The translations under genes and the position numbers were made by a program. A model generated the notes under the pieces. It did not search any database. It was not told where the DNA came from and worked only from the letters and a program-made list of their open reading frames with translations. Shown piece by piece: positions 7,828 to 17,218 of a DNA stretch of 64,000 nucleotides (within the stretch, counting starts at the first letter, position 1; the number at the start of each line of letters is the position of its first letter). This DNA is from Intrasporangiaceae bacterium URHB0013 (GTDB taxonomy: Bacteria; Actinomycetota; Actinomycetes; Actinomycetales; Dermatophilaceae): assembly GCA_000620545.1 (NCBI GenBank), contig JIBA01000012.1:558001-622000 (forward strand). Reading direction: 5' to 3'.

Positions 7828-10800
7828 GGACCCAGCCTTGTTCCGTCTCCTGCGCCGCGTCGAGAAGTTCGAACCGTCCCACCACCTCGGCAGCGTCGCC
7901 AGGCAATAAGTCCATCAGGTCCGCGATCGTGAGCGGCACTCCTTCGAACAAGCCGTCGTCCCCGAGCTGCGACCACGAGGCCCACTGTTCAGCAGCGGCG
8001 ACGTCGATCCCGGCGGCCCGGATCAAGTCGCGTCCGGTCGTTTGCCTCAGCGACGCGACGATGTCGTCGAGGACCTGCTTGTCGGCCGCCCCCTGGTGCG
8101 ACCTCCGCATCGCCTCTTCCACAAGCGTCGGCCAGCCGGAAGTGACCCGGTGGAGCCGCCGTCGGAGCTCGCGAGTGTCGAAGGGCGATTCGTGCCAGGC
8201 CCCGAGCCCCTCGATCGTCCAGCGGTGCAGCGTCAGGACGGGGACTCTCGACACCAGCGAGTCAATCGTGTCCGCCGCGTCTGATCCCATCACAACCGTG
8301 ACGGAGAGACCGGGGCGGCGGGACTCCTCTTGTAGGCGCAGCACCGACTCCGCGTCCAGGGTGCCGTCGAGGGCGTCGATCACAACGTGACGGCGGACCT
8401 CGCTGCGAGAGATGCGCAAATCGCGCGAGGCGGTATACCTGTCGAATTTCCATCCTTGGTCGACGCTGACCTGTTGGAAAACGTTCGAGACCCGGCGGAT
8501 GCCATTGGCCTCGCTGCCGAAGACCACCGCCAGTCCTCCACCGCCGGTGACCAAGTCTGACGTCGCTCGAACGATCTCTGCGTCGGTGATGGGTGAGCGG
8601 GGTTGCCACGGCTCACCGTGCCCGCGCAACGGCCGTCGGTGCACGACGGGGTTGTATCGATAGGGCAGCTCAAGCGTGCTGTCGGCCTCCTCGAGTTCGC
8701 GCTCAAGGCTGGCGCGGTCTCCCAATAGGCTTATCACGCTTGGAGAGCGGAGCAGGTAGCCACCGGCGTGCCGCACCAAGACGCCTAGTCCTGTCAACTC
8801 GACAAGATAACGCTCGAAGTCCTGACTCGACATCTGTGAGCGGCTGAAGCCGTTGGCCCAGTAAAGTGCGCACTCCTCGTGGAGATCTGTCGCTTGAAAG
8901 GGCTCCCCAGGGCCGGCGTCGAGCGAAAGGAAAGCCACGACGAGGGCAATGACCCTGTACCTGGGGTCGAGGTTGATCGTCCACCTAAAGCGCTGGGCGA
9001 TCAGCTCCCGAACCTCTTGGCTGGTGGTGACGTCGACAACGTCTTGAGCACTGATCTTGACGCGGTTCCCCTGCGGAGAAATGGATCTGCGCTGCACGTG
9101 CTTGACGAGCGCCTCGCAAACGATCTGCACAAGGCTGGCCTGATAGTTGGTCGCCAGCAGGAGACGCCAAATCGCCTCCTCAGACTCGAACTCGTACCCG
9201 AGGGCGAGCATTGGATCGCGAACTAGCTCGCGGGCGTCGGACGGTTGAAGCGGCCCGACTAAGATGTCCGCGCCGCCGTGCGCCACGGGGGTGTTCTCTA
9301 GGTCGTGGAAGCGTTGGACCTGGTGAAGGCCCGCGAAGACAGGCTTGAAGCGCCGGTCCGTACTCTCCATGAGGCCCTTGAGCTCCTGCAATACGGGGAA
9401 GGCTCCCGTGCCATCGCTGGCCCGAGCGCCCGCGTCTGCGGTGAGGAAGTTGTCAGCCTCGTCGAGGAGGAGGAGCAACCGGTTCGACGGGTCGGCGGCC
9501 AGCCACGTCCGCACAATGTCGGCGATCCGTTTGGCGCTCCAGTGCTGGCGCTCGCTCCGCGGGATGACCTGCTCGTCCTGCAGGTGCTCGGCGATGACCG
9601 ACCAGGTGTCCGCGGGTTCCCGCATCGTCCCGATGCCATTTGCTTGTAGGTCGAGGTAGAGCACGACCATGCCCGTGCGCGGTGCGAGCTCCTTGGCCGG
9701 CGCGACAGGGCTGGGGTCTGTGAAGGTTCGCTGCACCTTGCGAAGCAGCGCTGACTTGCCAAGCTGGCGGCCGCCGTATACGAACATGGATCCGGTCGGG
9801 TCGACGATCTGGCTCTGCTCGTGCTCACGGCCCACGAAGACCTCGTCCGGCACCGCTCCACCGGCGAACGGCGTGTAGGGGTTCAGGGTCGTGAAGGGCA
9901 AAGTGACCCGCTGCGTCAGCTTCCACCCGGGCTCTGCCTGGGCGGACAGCCAGCCAGCGACCGCCTCGTCCACCACTAGGGGCGACAGCCCGGTACCCCG
10001 GCCCCTCCCGCTCAGACGTCGCAGGTCCGACCGCTGTGCTGGGGTGAGCACCCCGAAGTACAGGATGATGTTCGCCGACATCCGCTTCTGGGCAGGGATG
10101 AGCTCTAGCAGACGCTGGGGCGTCGAGCTGTCCCACACGAGCGTGACCTGGTAGATCCCGTTGGCTTGGGTGCCGAGCGAAGGTATGTAGGAGCGCCCGA
10201 GAGGGGTGGCGTTTACAGTGACCGTCGCGTAGCCGGCACGTTTGGCTACGCCTGACTCCCGGAACCAATTGTCGGACCTAGGGATAAGGCCGATCAGGCG
10301 CAGCACTTGGGCAAGATTCACGGCGAAGCTGGCCCCACGCTTCTCCTTCTCCAGGTTGCGCCACGCCGTGGCCCCCTCGCGGAGAATGCGGTTGTCGGGA
10401 AGGTCTTGCGGCCCGACCCGCTTACGCGCGAAGCTGCGCACGGCTTGCAGTCGTCCGGGTCCCGGGTTCCGTATGGCGACATCCACAACCGCAGGGAAGA
10501 ACGTGCAGAAGTCGTCCCCAGGTGGCGGCTCGATTCTCGGCAGTTCCTGCCCCACCTCGAGCATGGCTAGGAACTCGGCGGCTAGTGCCTCGTCACCTAC
10601 CTCGAGCAGCCCATCGATCCGCGCGCGGTCCTCGACCTGCCTCACCGTGGACGCGCGCTCGCGCAGCCCCTGACGTGCGGCCCCCAGCGCGTTGTTCGCC
10701 TGGGTCTCCAGAAGACCGAGTGCCTGCAGCGTCAGGTCGAAGCGGCCGGAATCGTCGCCGGGCTCAACGAGCGCTGGATCCGCAAGGATCTGGCGTGCAT

Positions 10801-13552
10801 CCTCCTCGTGAAAAAGGCTGCGAAGCCGTGCAGCCAGCCGCTCCACCTCGGCCCGCGCCGAGGCGACCCGGGCCTTGGCGTTCGCCGTGCCGACCTGGAC
10901 GCGCTCCTCGAAGCCTGCACGTGTCCCATCACTAACGGTCGCCAAGAGTTCTACGACCGCCGCAAAATTCCCCGCCTCAATGTGGCCGCGGACCGCCTCG
11001 TCCGCGTCCCGTCCGGCGATGAGCACACCGAGCTCGGCCGCTGTCGGCGATCGGTGTGGCCGGCCCTTGCGGTCCCGGGGCAGCTCGTACAGCGGCAGCA
11101 GGCAGCGCTGCAGCAGCTCATCGACCTCGCCGCTGGGCAATACGCCGTCCTGGGGAGTACTGAGCCAGCTAACGAGCCTTGACATGGCCGCATGTCCGAC
11201 GGTTGCCGGCTCGGTCGCGCCGGTAACCGCAGCAGCCAAGGAGGCAGAGAAGTCGTGAAGGACATCAGCGCCTCCACGGAGGGATGCCGCATGGGTCCGC
11301 CGCTGGAGCTCCAGCATTTCGGCCATGAGTGCCCGAACGTCGAGTATCGCGTTCTCGATGGCATCCCGTGCAGGCCCCACGATCTCCTTCCGCAGCTGCT
11401 GCCTTGAGCTGACCGAGCGGTCCGCGCTCGACAGAAGCGCTCGGCGGTGGTCCCCGTCGCCCCAGGCGCGGTAGTTGACCTCCACCAGACCCCATCGGGC
11501 GTCCGACGTCGCTTTGCTCCCTCCCTGCGCCAGCTCTTCGAGCAGCGACAGGATGTCGCCCAAGGGCTGCCCCTCGCCCACCAGGTGATGAATCACTTTG
11601 GATGCACGTTGGAAATTCGTCCGGCTGCCCGCCAGACGCGACCGCAGCCGCGCCGCGTCTTGGGCCCGCGCCACCCACGAGGCGGGTAGCTCACTCAACT
11701 CAAGAATGCCTACTGAGGAGTCATGGCGATAACCCGTCATTAGAACCGCATCGGCCGCCTCGCGGACCAACTTCCCTTCCGCCGTCTCGACCATGCCCGC
11801 CCGAACAAGCAGATCGTCGACGGGCCCGAGCGGCAGGTATCCCAGCGCCAGCCCGGCGCGCATGAGCGCACTCAGGAAGACTTGGGCCTCGTCAGCAGTC
11901 AGCTCTTTATCTTCTTCGCCAGTCACCAGGAGGTCGGGAAGCTGAAGGGCGAGCGACTCGGAATCTAGGTTGAACGCTGCCACCAGAAAGCGCAGGAGAC
12001 CAAGTCTGCACTCTGTCGTGTGCGCACTATTTGCCACCTGGTAGGCGAGCGCCTCCTGTCCTCGGCTAATGAGGTACGCCAGAAGCGGTGGCGAGCCAGT
12101 CTCCCATGGGTTCGCAGGCACGCTAACTTGCCGCCAAGGTGGCGCTGCCGCAGGCGCGGACTCCTGCTCCTCCTGAACCAAGTTCGGCTCCGCAGCCGAA
12201 GCCGGCCCCGCTACCGACTCGCGCTTTGCCGCAAGCACTGACTCCGGCTCCGCCACTGGTTCTGCAGCCGTCACCGGCTGGTGCTCGTCCGCCACCAACT
12301 CCCGCTCTGCAACCGCAGCCGGCTCCGGCTCTACAACCGGAGCCGGCTGCGGCTCTGCGGCCGCCACTGGCTCGTGCTCGATAGCCGGCTTCGGCTCCGG
12401 CTCTGCAGCCGCCGGCTCCTGCTCGACCACCAACTCCGGCTCTGCAGCCGCCACCGGCTCGTGCTCGATAGCCGGCTTCGGCTCCGGCTCTGCAGCCGCC
12501 GGCTCCTGCTCGACCACCAACTCCGGCTCTGCAGCCGCCACCGGCTCGTGCTCGATAGCCGGCTTCGGCTCCGGCTCTGCGGCCGCCATCGGCTCCTGCT
12601 CGACCACCAACACCGACTCCGGCTCGTGCTCCGGCTCTTGGTGGGCCGCCACCATCAACTCACGCTTTGGCTCCTGCTCGGAAATCGCGACCGGCTCGTG
12701 CTCCGCCGGCGCCACCAACTCCGGCCTCGAAACGATGTCGATCGAAGACGCAGCCCCAAGCTGCTGCGCGATGGCCGCGTCCAAGGCTTCCAAGTCCGCG
12801 AATCCGTGTTGCCTGAGGATGTCAAGAGCCCAGCGCCTGCCGACGCCGCTCTCCACGTCCACTGCCGCCCGGCGCAACTCGATTAGTTTCTGAACCTCAT
12901 CTTGCTGGCGCAGCTCCTCGGTCACCTTCGTCAGCCATTCTTGAAGGCGTCCCAGATCTGCGACATCGTCCGGCGACTGCTTGAGTGCGGCCCAAGTCCG
13001 TGCGCACCAATCCGCAACGACCGTCCAGTCGAAATTGGAATGCCGGCCAGCCGCGACGTCCTCGACCGCTATGCGCAGCGGCCCTTCCAGTGCCCTCGCT
13101 TCGCTTAGGAGAGAAGTGACCTCGTGGAAGGCGCCCGCCAACTCCTCGCGACTTTGTGGCCTGCGGTCCTCCCCCTCGACGGCTGGGCTGCTCTCCTGAT
13201 CAACCCCTGAAGGTGATGCGGGCCGCTCCAGCCGGAACTCCCGTAGCACGAGGTCAGCGAGGTGCTCGGGCAGCTCCCTGATCACCAAACCGAGGAAGGC
13301 GACGACGGCTTCGTCCTCCTCCTGTTCTGGCCAGCGCGTGTAAGCGTTCCACAGGCTCGCAATAGCGGCGGGTCTACGCGCCAGCTGCGTCTGGAGCGAC
13401 TGAGACGCTCTGCGGCCACCGGACATGAGGGTCGCGACGGGGAGTTTGCATTCTCGCGCCACGACCTCGCTTAAGCCAGGGAGCTTCTGCACTAGAAGCA
13501 GGATGTCATCCACGGGAAGCTCGAGCAGAGGATGCTTGTGGGTGGTGGTCAT
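7787..13552 (-). CDS. Giant STAND-like NTPase with EP-rich repeat linker
   Basis: 1921 aa. Residues 1-290 are helical and without known domain; about 290-480 is an EP/A-rich low-complexity linker built from a 29-aa repeat; about 480-1200 is again helical. The NTPase domain opens with FVGREHEQ, then Walker A GGRQLGKS at 1260-1267 and Walker B LLLLLDEADNF near 1363, the signature of AAA/STAND ATPases, and runs to a winged-helix-like region near 1600. A second, P-loop-like but degenerate domain follows (about 1660-1860; VVFGSEANG, then HVVIDALDG). STAND proteins commonly sense invaders or damage and switch on an effector, which fits the overlapping HEPN-like gene. It is transcribed divergently from the DEAH-helicase operon. 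The name of the family is not known to me. Confidence 0.75.
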   Translation of the reverse strand: MTTTHKHPLLELPVDDILLLVQKLPGLSEVVARECKLPVATLMSGGRRASQSLQTQLARRPAAIASLWNAYTRWPEQEEDEAVVAFLGLVIRELPEHLADLVLREFRLERPASPSGVDQESSPAVEGEDRRPQSREELAGAFHEVTSLLSEARALEGPLRIAVEDVAAGRHSNFDWTVVADWCARTWAALKQSPDDVADLGRLQEWLTKVTEELRQQDEVQKLIELRRAAVDVESGVGRRWALDILRQHGFADLEALDAAIAQQLGAASSIDIVSRPELVAPAEHEPVAISEQEPKRELMVAAHQEPEHEPESVLVVEQEPMAAAEPEPKPAIEHEPVAAAEPELVVEQEPAAAEPEPKPAIEHEPVAAAEPELVVEQEPAAAEPEPKPAIEHEPVAAAEPQPAPVVEPEPAAVAERELVADEHQPVTAAEPVAEPESVLAAKRESVAGPASAAEPNLVQEEQESAPAAAPPWRQVSVPANPWETGSPPLLAYLISRGQEALAYQVANSAHTTECRLGLLRFLVAAFNLDSESLALQLPDLLVTGEEDKELTADEAQVFLSALMRAGLALGYLPLGPVDDLLVRAGMVETAEGKLVREAADAVLMTGYRHDSSVGILELSELPASWVARAQDAARLRSRLAGSRTNFQRASKVIHHLVGEGQPLGDILSLLEELAQGGSKATSDARWGLVEVNYRAWGDGDHRRALLSSADRSVSSRQQLRKEIVGPARDAIENAILDVRALMAEMLELQRRTHAASLRGGADVLHDFSASLAAAVTGATEPATVGHAAMSRLVSWLSTPQDGVLPSGEVDELLQRCLLPLYELPRDRKGRPHRSPTAAELGVLIAGRDADEAVRGHIEAGNFAAVVELLATVSDGTRAGFEERVQVGTANAKARVASARAEVERLAARLRSLFHEEDARQILADPALVEPGDDSGRFDLTLQALGLLETQANNALGAARQGLRERASTVRQVEDRARIDGLLEVGDEALAAEFLAMLEVGQELPRIEPPPGDDFCTFFPAVVDVAIRNPGPGRLQAVRSFARKRVGPQDLPDNRILREGATAWRNLEKEKRGASFAVNLAQVLRLIGLIPRSDNWFRESGVAKRAGYATVTVNATPLGRSYIPSLGTQANGIYQVTLVWDSSTPQRLLELIPAQKRMSANIILYFGVLTPAQRSDLRRLSGRGRGTGLSPLVVDEAVAGWLSAQAEPGWKLTQRVTLPFTTLNPYTPFAGGAVPDEVFVGREHEQSQIVDPTGSMFVYGGRQLGKSALLRKVQRTFTDPSPVAPAKELAPRTGMVVLYLDLQANGIGTMREPADTWSVIAEHLQDEQVIPRSERQHWSAKRIADIVRTWLAADPSNRLLLLLDEADNFLTADAGARASDGTGAFPVLQELKGLMESTDRRFKPVFAGLHQVQRFHDLENTPVAHGGADILVGPLQPSDARELVRDPMLALGYEFESEEAIWRLLLATNYQASLVQIVCEALVKHVQRRSISPQGNRVKISAQDVVDVTTSQEVRELIAQRFRWTINLDPRYRVIALVVAFLSLDAGPGEPFQATDLHEECALYWANGFSRSQMSSQDFERYLVELTGLGVLVRHAGGYLLRSPSVISLLGDRASLERELEEADSTLELPYRYNPVVHRRPLRGHGEPWQPRSPITDAEIVRATSDLVTGGGGLAVVFGSEANGIRRVSNVFQQVSVDQGWKFDRYTASRDLRISRSEVRRHVVIDALDGTLDAESVLRLQEESRRPGLSVTVVMGSDAADTIDSLVSRVPVLTLHRWTIEGLGAWHESPFDTRELRRRLHRVTSGWPTLVEEAMRRSHQGAADKQVLDDIVASLRQTTGRDLIRAAGIDVAAAEQWASWSQLGDDGLFEGVPLTIADLMDLLPGDAAEVVGRFELLDAAQETEQGWVLDRAIVETLRPQD
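12369..12629. repeat. 87-bp in-frame tandem repeat, about three copies
   Basis: Units begin at 12369, 12456 and 12543, exactly 87 bases apart. The first two are nearly identical; the third degenerates after about 50 bases. It encodes the 29-aa acidic Pro/Glu/Ala repeat of the STAND protein linker. Less regular copies of the same codon pattern continue toward 12180 and 12720. Confidence 0.85.
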
Positions 13553-14156
13553 GTAGAGCTCCCCTGCGCCAGATTGCTCCCCGCGTCAGCACCTCGAAAT
13601 CGGAGGTTCGGCGCTGCCGTGTTTCGCAGACGACCAGGCAGCGCTGGAGGAGAGAACGAGATTGCACGTTACTGCAGTGGCCACACTGCCATATGGACAG
13701 CTGTCTGGGCTTCCTTTGACATGCGTAACGCACGCGCCGCAGCGTCTCCACTGACGGGGCGCCCCTCACATCGCTGTGATGTCACGACGAGGCAGCTAGT
13801 ACCGGCGCGGCCATTCGCACATTGAACTGCCGCATGTTTAGCGCAGAGGCAGTGAGCTTCTTCGATGCTTGCGGAGACGAAGTGTTGGCAGCGTAGTAGG
13901 CGATCTCGAACTGCAGGGCGGAACGACGTGCACTTCTGCGAAACAAGGCGGCTCCGGAGTCAGCAGCGGTCCCAGGCCTTCCTCGCCCGACGCCGTACCA
14001 CTCTGCCGCTAGGTTTGAACAGTCCCGTCTCATCAAGGGGACGATCTTGCGGCGCAACCCGAGTTCCAGAAACTGGCCCCGCCGGCCGCCAACTGCTGGC
14101 AGTCTTGGCCAAGAAGGAGCCCCTCGGGGTTAGGGATCGAACGCACGGAGGGGCAT
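13553..14156. promoter_or_regulatory. Divergent intergenic region between the STAND and helicase operons
   Basis: About 600 bases without a convincing gene; short frames on both strands have no recognisable product or ribosome site. Both flanking operons start outward from here, so their promoters must lie inside. A TTGACA occurs at 13716-13721 but no well-placed -10 box is visible. A GGAGGGG at 14147-14153 sits directly before the first plus-strand gene. Confidence 0.5.
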
Positions 14157-14567
14157 GTGGCCTGCGGTAACAATCACGTCAGCCGTGACTACCTCTCGTC
14201 GCAACCCTCGTCCCCGAGGACCGCTGCGTCTGCGCTTTCGAGATCCCAGCTCGACGCCGTCGTGGCCGCGCAACGACTCCCAAGCGTCAGCATCGATGGC
14301 GGGAAACAACGTCAGGCGTTCGTATCCCGCTTGGCAAAGGACGGGACGATCGACTACTTCGTCGGTGAGGACGGAGAGCAGGGTCACCATCCAGAACTGC
14401 ACGTCCATGTGATTCACGAGCTCAATGGCAACGTGAAGATGCACGTCACGGACCGTCGGAACGGGCAGACGAAGCATTCCCACCAGATCGAGTTGAAGTC
14501 TCCTGATGGCAACCAAGTCCGCGCGGCAGAGCGAGCCTTGGCCGACGTTCTTCGTTCACTGCGATAA
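14157..14567 (+). CDS. Small first protein of the DEAH-helicase operon, 136 aa
   Basis: Soluble protein, function unknown. The C-terminal half is His-rich and strand-like (HHPELHVHVIHELNG, then MHVTDRRNGQTKHSH), ending in a helix (AAERALADVLRSL). The alternating H-x-H pattern could bind metal or nucleic acid; no family assigned. GTG 14157 follows GGAGGGG with short spacing, so the true start may lie further in. It ends 6 bases before the next gene. An antisense frame (14130-14516) is considered a shadow. Confidence 0.5.
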   Translation: MACGNNHVSRDYLSSQPSSPRTAASALSRSQLDAVVAAQRLPSVSIDGGKQRQAFVSRLAKDGTIDYFVGEDGEQGHHPELHVHVIHELNGNVKMHVTDRRNGQTKHSHQIELKSPDGNQVRAAERALADVLRSLR

Positions 14568-14573
14568 CGCTCT

Positions 14574-16043
14574 ATGAGCGAAGTCCTGCCCCAATCCAGC
14601 GCGCTCGAGCAACTCGTGTTCGTATACGCGACCGAGTGGAAGCAACCTGTTCGCGACCTTCTCCTTGCGCCCGAAGGATTCGGAACTGCGCACACCGTTT
14701 CAGACGCAGTCCACCTGCTCCCATCGGATTGGCGTGGATCCCTTCTGCCGCTCTGTCTTGTTGACGAGGGAAGTATCGCTGTCGTTGCGATCGACGCGGC
14801 CATCCCTGGGACTCGCGAGGGACACGTCTATCGGCTTCACCTTTCGACGGTGCCGGCAGAGCATCAACTCCAGTTGCTCGACATCGATCCACTCCTCTAC
14901 GTCGCCTCGATCGAAGAAGAGCTCGTAGCTAGGAAGGCTGGGCTTCGGCGAGTACTTGATCAGATCGGTCCCGCGTACGAGCGCAGCCACCTTGACAAGG
15001 AGAAGCGCCCGCGGGATTTCGTCGTAAGGCCCGTGCGGGTCGCATGCCAGAACGTCATCGTCGCGTTGGGAGCGATAGCTCATGACTCCAGCTTCGACGG
15101 GCTCTCCGTACCAGCTTGGCAAACCTGCGAGGTCCCGCACGTCGCAACCCATGAGGCCAATCGAGCCCTTGCTGCCCTTACGCTCTGTGACGCGTTCCAG
15201 AGCGGAGGAACGATGGAGATTCGTTTCGACCGCAAGTCGCGGATCGTCCATAAAGGCAACCCACTTGATCTCCCCGGTCACCCGGAGATGGCAGTGCCGG
15301 CAAGCCTGAGGCGATTCGGCCGAACGGTTGGCGTCTCACTAGGCGACGAGGATCACGCAGCCATCAGTCCTCGGGAAGCCCGCGACCTCTTCTTGGCGAT
15401 CACGCCGATGCCCCCTGCCTTGAGAACCCGCGTCAACGACGCTGTCGAGAATCGCGGCATCGCTCCGGAACGGATCTGCTTCCTACTCCTCTCCCAGGTC
15501 TGGCGCGAGATCGAGATGGACTACCTGCTCGCAACCACGGGCCGAGCAGCATCAATCCTGAGCGGTGGAGCGGACTGGACCGACCGCTTCGCACGGCAAG
15601 CTGAGTCCGAGATCTGTCGGGGCGCTGTGACCACGGGCATGCTGTTTCGCAGGCTGAACGCCACTTACGGAGCGCCCGGAGGAGGTGAAGTCGTGCGAGT
15701 AGTCGAAGATCGGACCAAGGGCATCCAGTGGGAGGTCCGACCAAACGTTGCCGCGGTGACGCTCACGGGCCTCGACCCTTCCGAGCCCGTCCCGTGGACC
15801 TTTGCAACATCGGCCGTCGACACTCTCACAGTCTTTCCCAGGACTGCGATCAGCGCAGACGTGCTGGGCGAGATTGCCGACGCCGATGTTCCTGGAGACA
15901 AGGCAATCCTCGTCCCCGCAGATGCTCCAACGCCCTCCGCGATGCCCTCGCCCGTTCGGGTACTTAGGTGCCCCGATCGTCTCGCTGACATCGACAAGGC
16001 CATCGAGGACCGACTCCTCAAGTCGAGGATCTCTCGAGGATGA
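14574..16043 (+). CDS. Second protein of the DEAH-helicase operon, 489 aa, unknown family
   Basis: Soluble, no membrane segment. The first 100 residues (LLPSDWRGSLLPLCLVD, then IAVVAIDAAIPGTREGHVYR) faintly recall the SMI1/KNR4 (SUKH) fold, with a short acidic segment inside a small beta-rich domain; this is only a suggestion. The rest is mixed helix/strand with no nuclease, helicase or kinase motif that I can see. It ends with the ATGA overlap into the next gene. Always-adjacent genes of this kind usually act in one complex with the large helicase (inference). Confidence 0.7.
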   Translation: MSEVLPQSSALEQLVFVYATEWKQPVRDLLLAPEGFGTAHTVSDAVHLLPSDWRGSLLPLCLVDEGSIAVVAIDAAIPGTREGHVYRLHLSTVPAEHQLQLLDIDPLLYVASIEEELVARKAGLRRVLDQIGPAYERSHLDKEKRPRDFVVRPVRVACQNVIVALGAIAHDSSFDGLSVPAWQTCEVPHVATHEANRALAALTLCDAFQSGGTMEIRFDRKSRIVHKGNPLDLPGHPEMAVPASLRRFGRTVGVSLGDEDHAAISPREARDLFLAITPMPPALRTRVNDAVENRGIAPERICFLLLSQVWREIEMDYLLATTGRAASILSGGADWTDRFARQAESEICRGAVTTGMLFRRLNATYGAPGGGEVVRVVEDRTKGIQWEVRPNVAAVTLTGLDPSEPVPWTFATSAVDTLTVFPRTAISADVLGEIADADVPGDKAILVPADAPTPSAMPSPVRVLRCPDRLADIDKAIEDRLLKSRISRG

Positions 16044-17218
16044 GTACCGAGCGCGCCTGGGTCATCGGTTTGCCCGCTGACCGCTCAACCATGGGTCTGG
16101 TTGACGACGTCCGCTCTGCGGCTGGCCGGGCGAGCAAGGCTGAGCCAGGCGACCGTCTCGACGTCGCGCGATTCGAGGCACTTGCTTCCCGCCTCGAACA
16201 GGCGGCGCTGAGTCGGGACGGGGCGACGCGCGTCCCGGTCGCCCTTCCGCAACGCGGGCCGACAATGCTGTTCGGTCAAGATGCCAGCGACTGGTCACCC
16301 GGGCTACCCAAGGAGATCATCACCGCCGCAAACGGACTCGCACGGTCCGGGCTCATGCCAGTTCTTGTGGTTGCTCCGCACGGTCCGGGGGACACGAAGA
16401 CCCCATTCCTCGGGGCCGCCGAAGCCCCGGCTGACTCGTGGGAGGCGGACGAGGGCGTCTTCGGGGCTCGCGCGGTGGAAGAGCGATTCCGTGCACAGAT
16501 AAAGGAAGCGCTGAACCCCAGCGCCCAACGACGAGTGCCAATCTCGCCGAGCGGCATCAACAACGCCATCGTGACCGAGATCCTGCGCGAGTTCGTTGCC
16601 TCCGAGCCAGGCATGTCCCAAGTCGAAGCGCCTGTGGAGTATCGCGACGGTTCGAAGGCAGCCCACCCGTTCCCGCTGCGTGCGCTGCCGATGCTCGCCG
16701 AGCTTCCGCCGGCTTCTCTGGAGTTGCGGTTTGCCCTCTTGTCGATCAGACATACCGAGATGGATGCCGTCGTGCACGGCGCTTGGCTCCGCAACGCCGA
16801 GATCTCGCGACCTCGGCCCGCCGCCATGACTGATGATCTCGCGTACGACATCAGCCTGCGGCAGCTCGAGGAGCTTTGCCGGAACGAGGACCACGTGCGT
16901 CTGCACGTGTACCAAACGGGCCTTGAGACCGCCGTCGTGGGCTTCTACCGTGCGCTGACAAACCACTTGATGAGGTTTCCGGGCTCAGTGTCAGTGCAAC
17001 CGATGTACCACGTAGCGCCCCCCAAGCCGAAGAAGCACCCAACCGAGCGGGACGGAAGGGTCGGCGCCGGACAGAAATCTAGACGCGGCAACCACAACGC
17101 CCGCAATCGTGACGACGCGGGGAGTGGTGCAGACCGCGTCATCAACCCAGACAAGCGCCAAGGCCAGGTCGTCGCGCAGAGCAGTACCTTCCGAAAGGGG
17201 ACCCCGTGGACGGCGTAA
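16040..17218 (+). CDS. Third protein of the DEAH-helicase operon, 392 aa, unknown family
   Basis: Alpha/beta protein with a conspicuous hydrophobic strand (LMPVLVVAPHGPGD) and a basic, Gly/Arg/Asn-rich tail (about residues 335-380; KSRRGNHNARNRDD) that looks like an unstructured RNA- or DNA-binding tail. No known catalytic motif found. It is coupled at both ends: its ATG overlaps the previous stop as ATGA, and its 3' end overlaps the helicase start by 13 bases. Function probably shared with the helicase. Confidence 0.7.
   Translation: MSTERAWVIGLPADRSTMGLVDDVRSAAGRASKAEPGDRLDVARFEALASRLEQAALSRDGATRVPVALPQRGPTMLFGQDASDWSPGLPKEIITAANGLARSGLMPVLVVAPHGPGDTKTPFLGAAEAPADSWEADEGVFGARAVEERFRAQIKEALNPSAQRRVPISPSGINNAIVTEILREFVASEPGMSQVEAPVEYRDGSKAAHPFPLRALPMLAELPPASLELRFALLSIRHTEMDAVVHGAWLRNAEISRPRPAAMTDDLAYDISLRQLEELCRNEDHVRLHVYQTGLETAVVGFYRALTNHLMRFPGSVSVQPMYHVAPPKPKKHPTERDGRVGAGQKSRRGNHNARNRDDAGSGADRVINPDKRQGQVVAQSSTFRKGTPWTA

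Noticed and set aside
12369-12629. Regular direct repeats, considered as a CRISPR array
   Set aside because: Copies are adjacent without unique spacers and stay in frame with the STAND protein.
14095-14160. A TTCGATC-like T-loop on the minus strand (near 14110) that might belong to a tRNA
   Set aside because: No pairing T-arm, anticodon arm or acceptor stem could be drawn around it.
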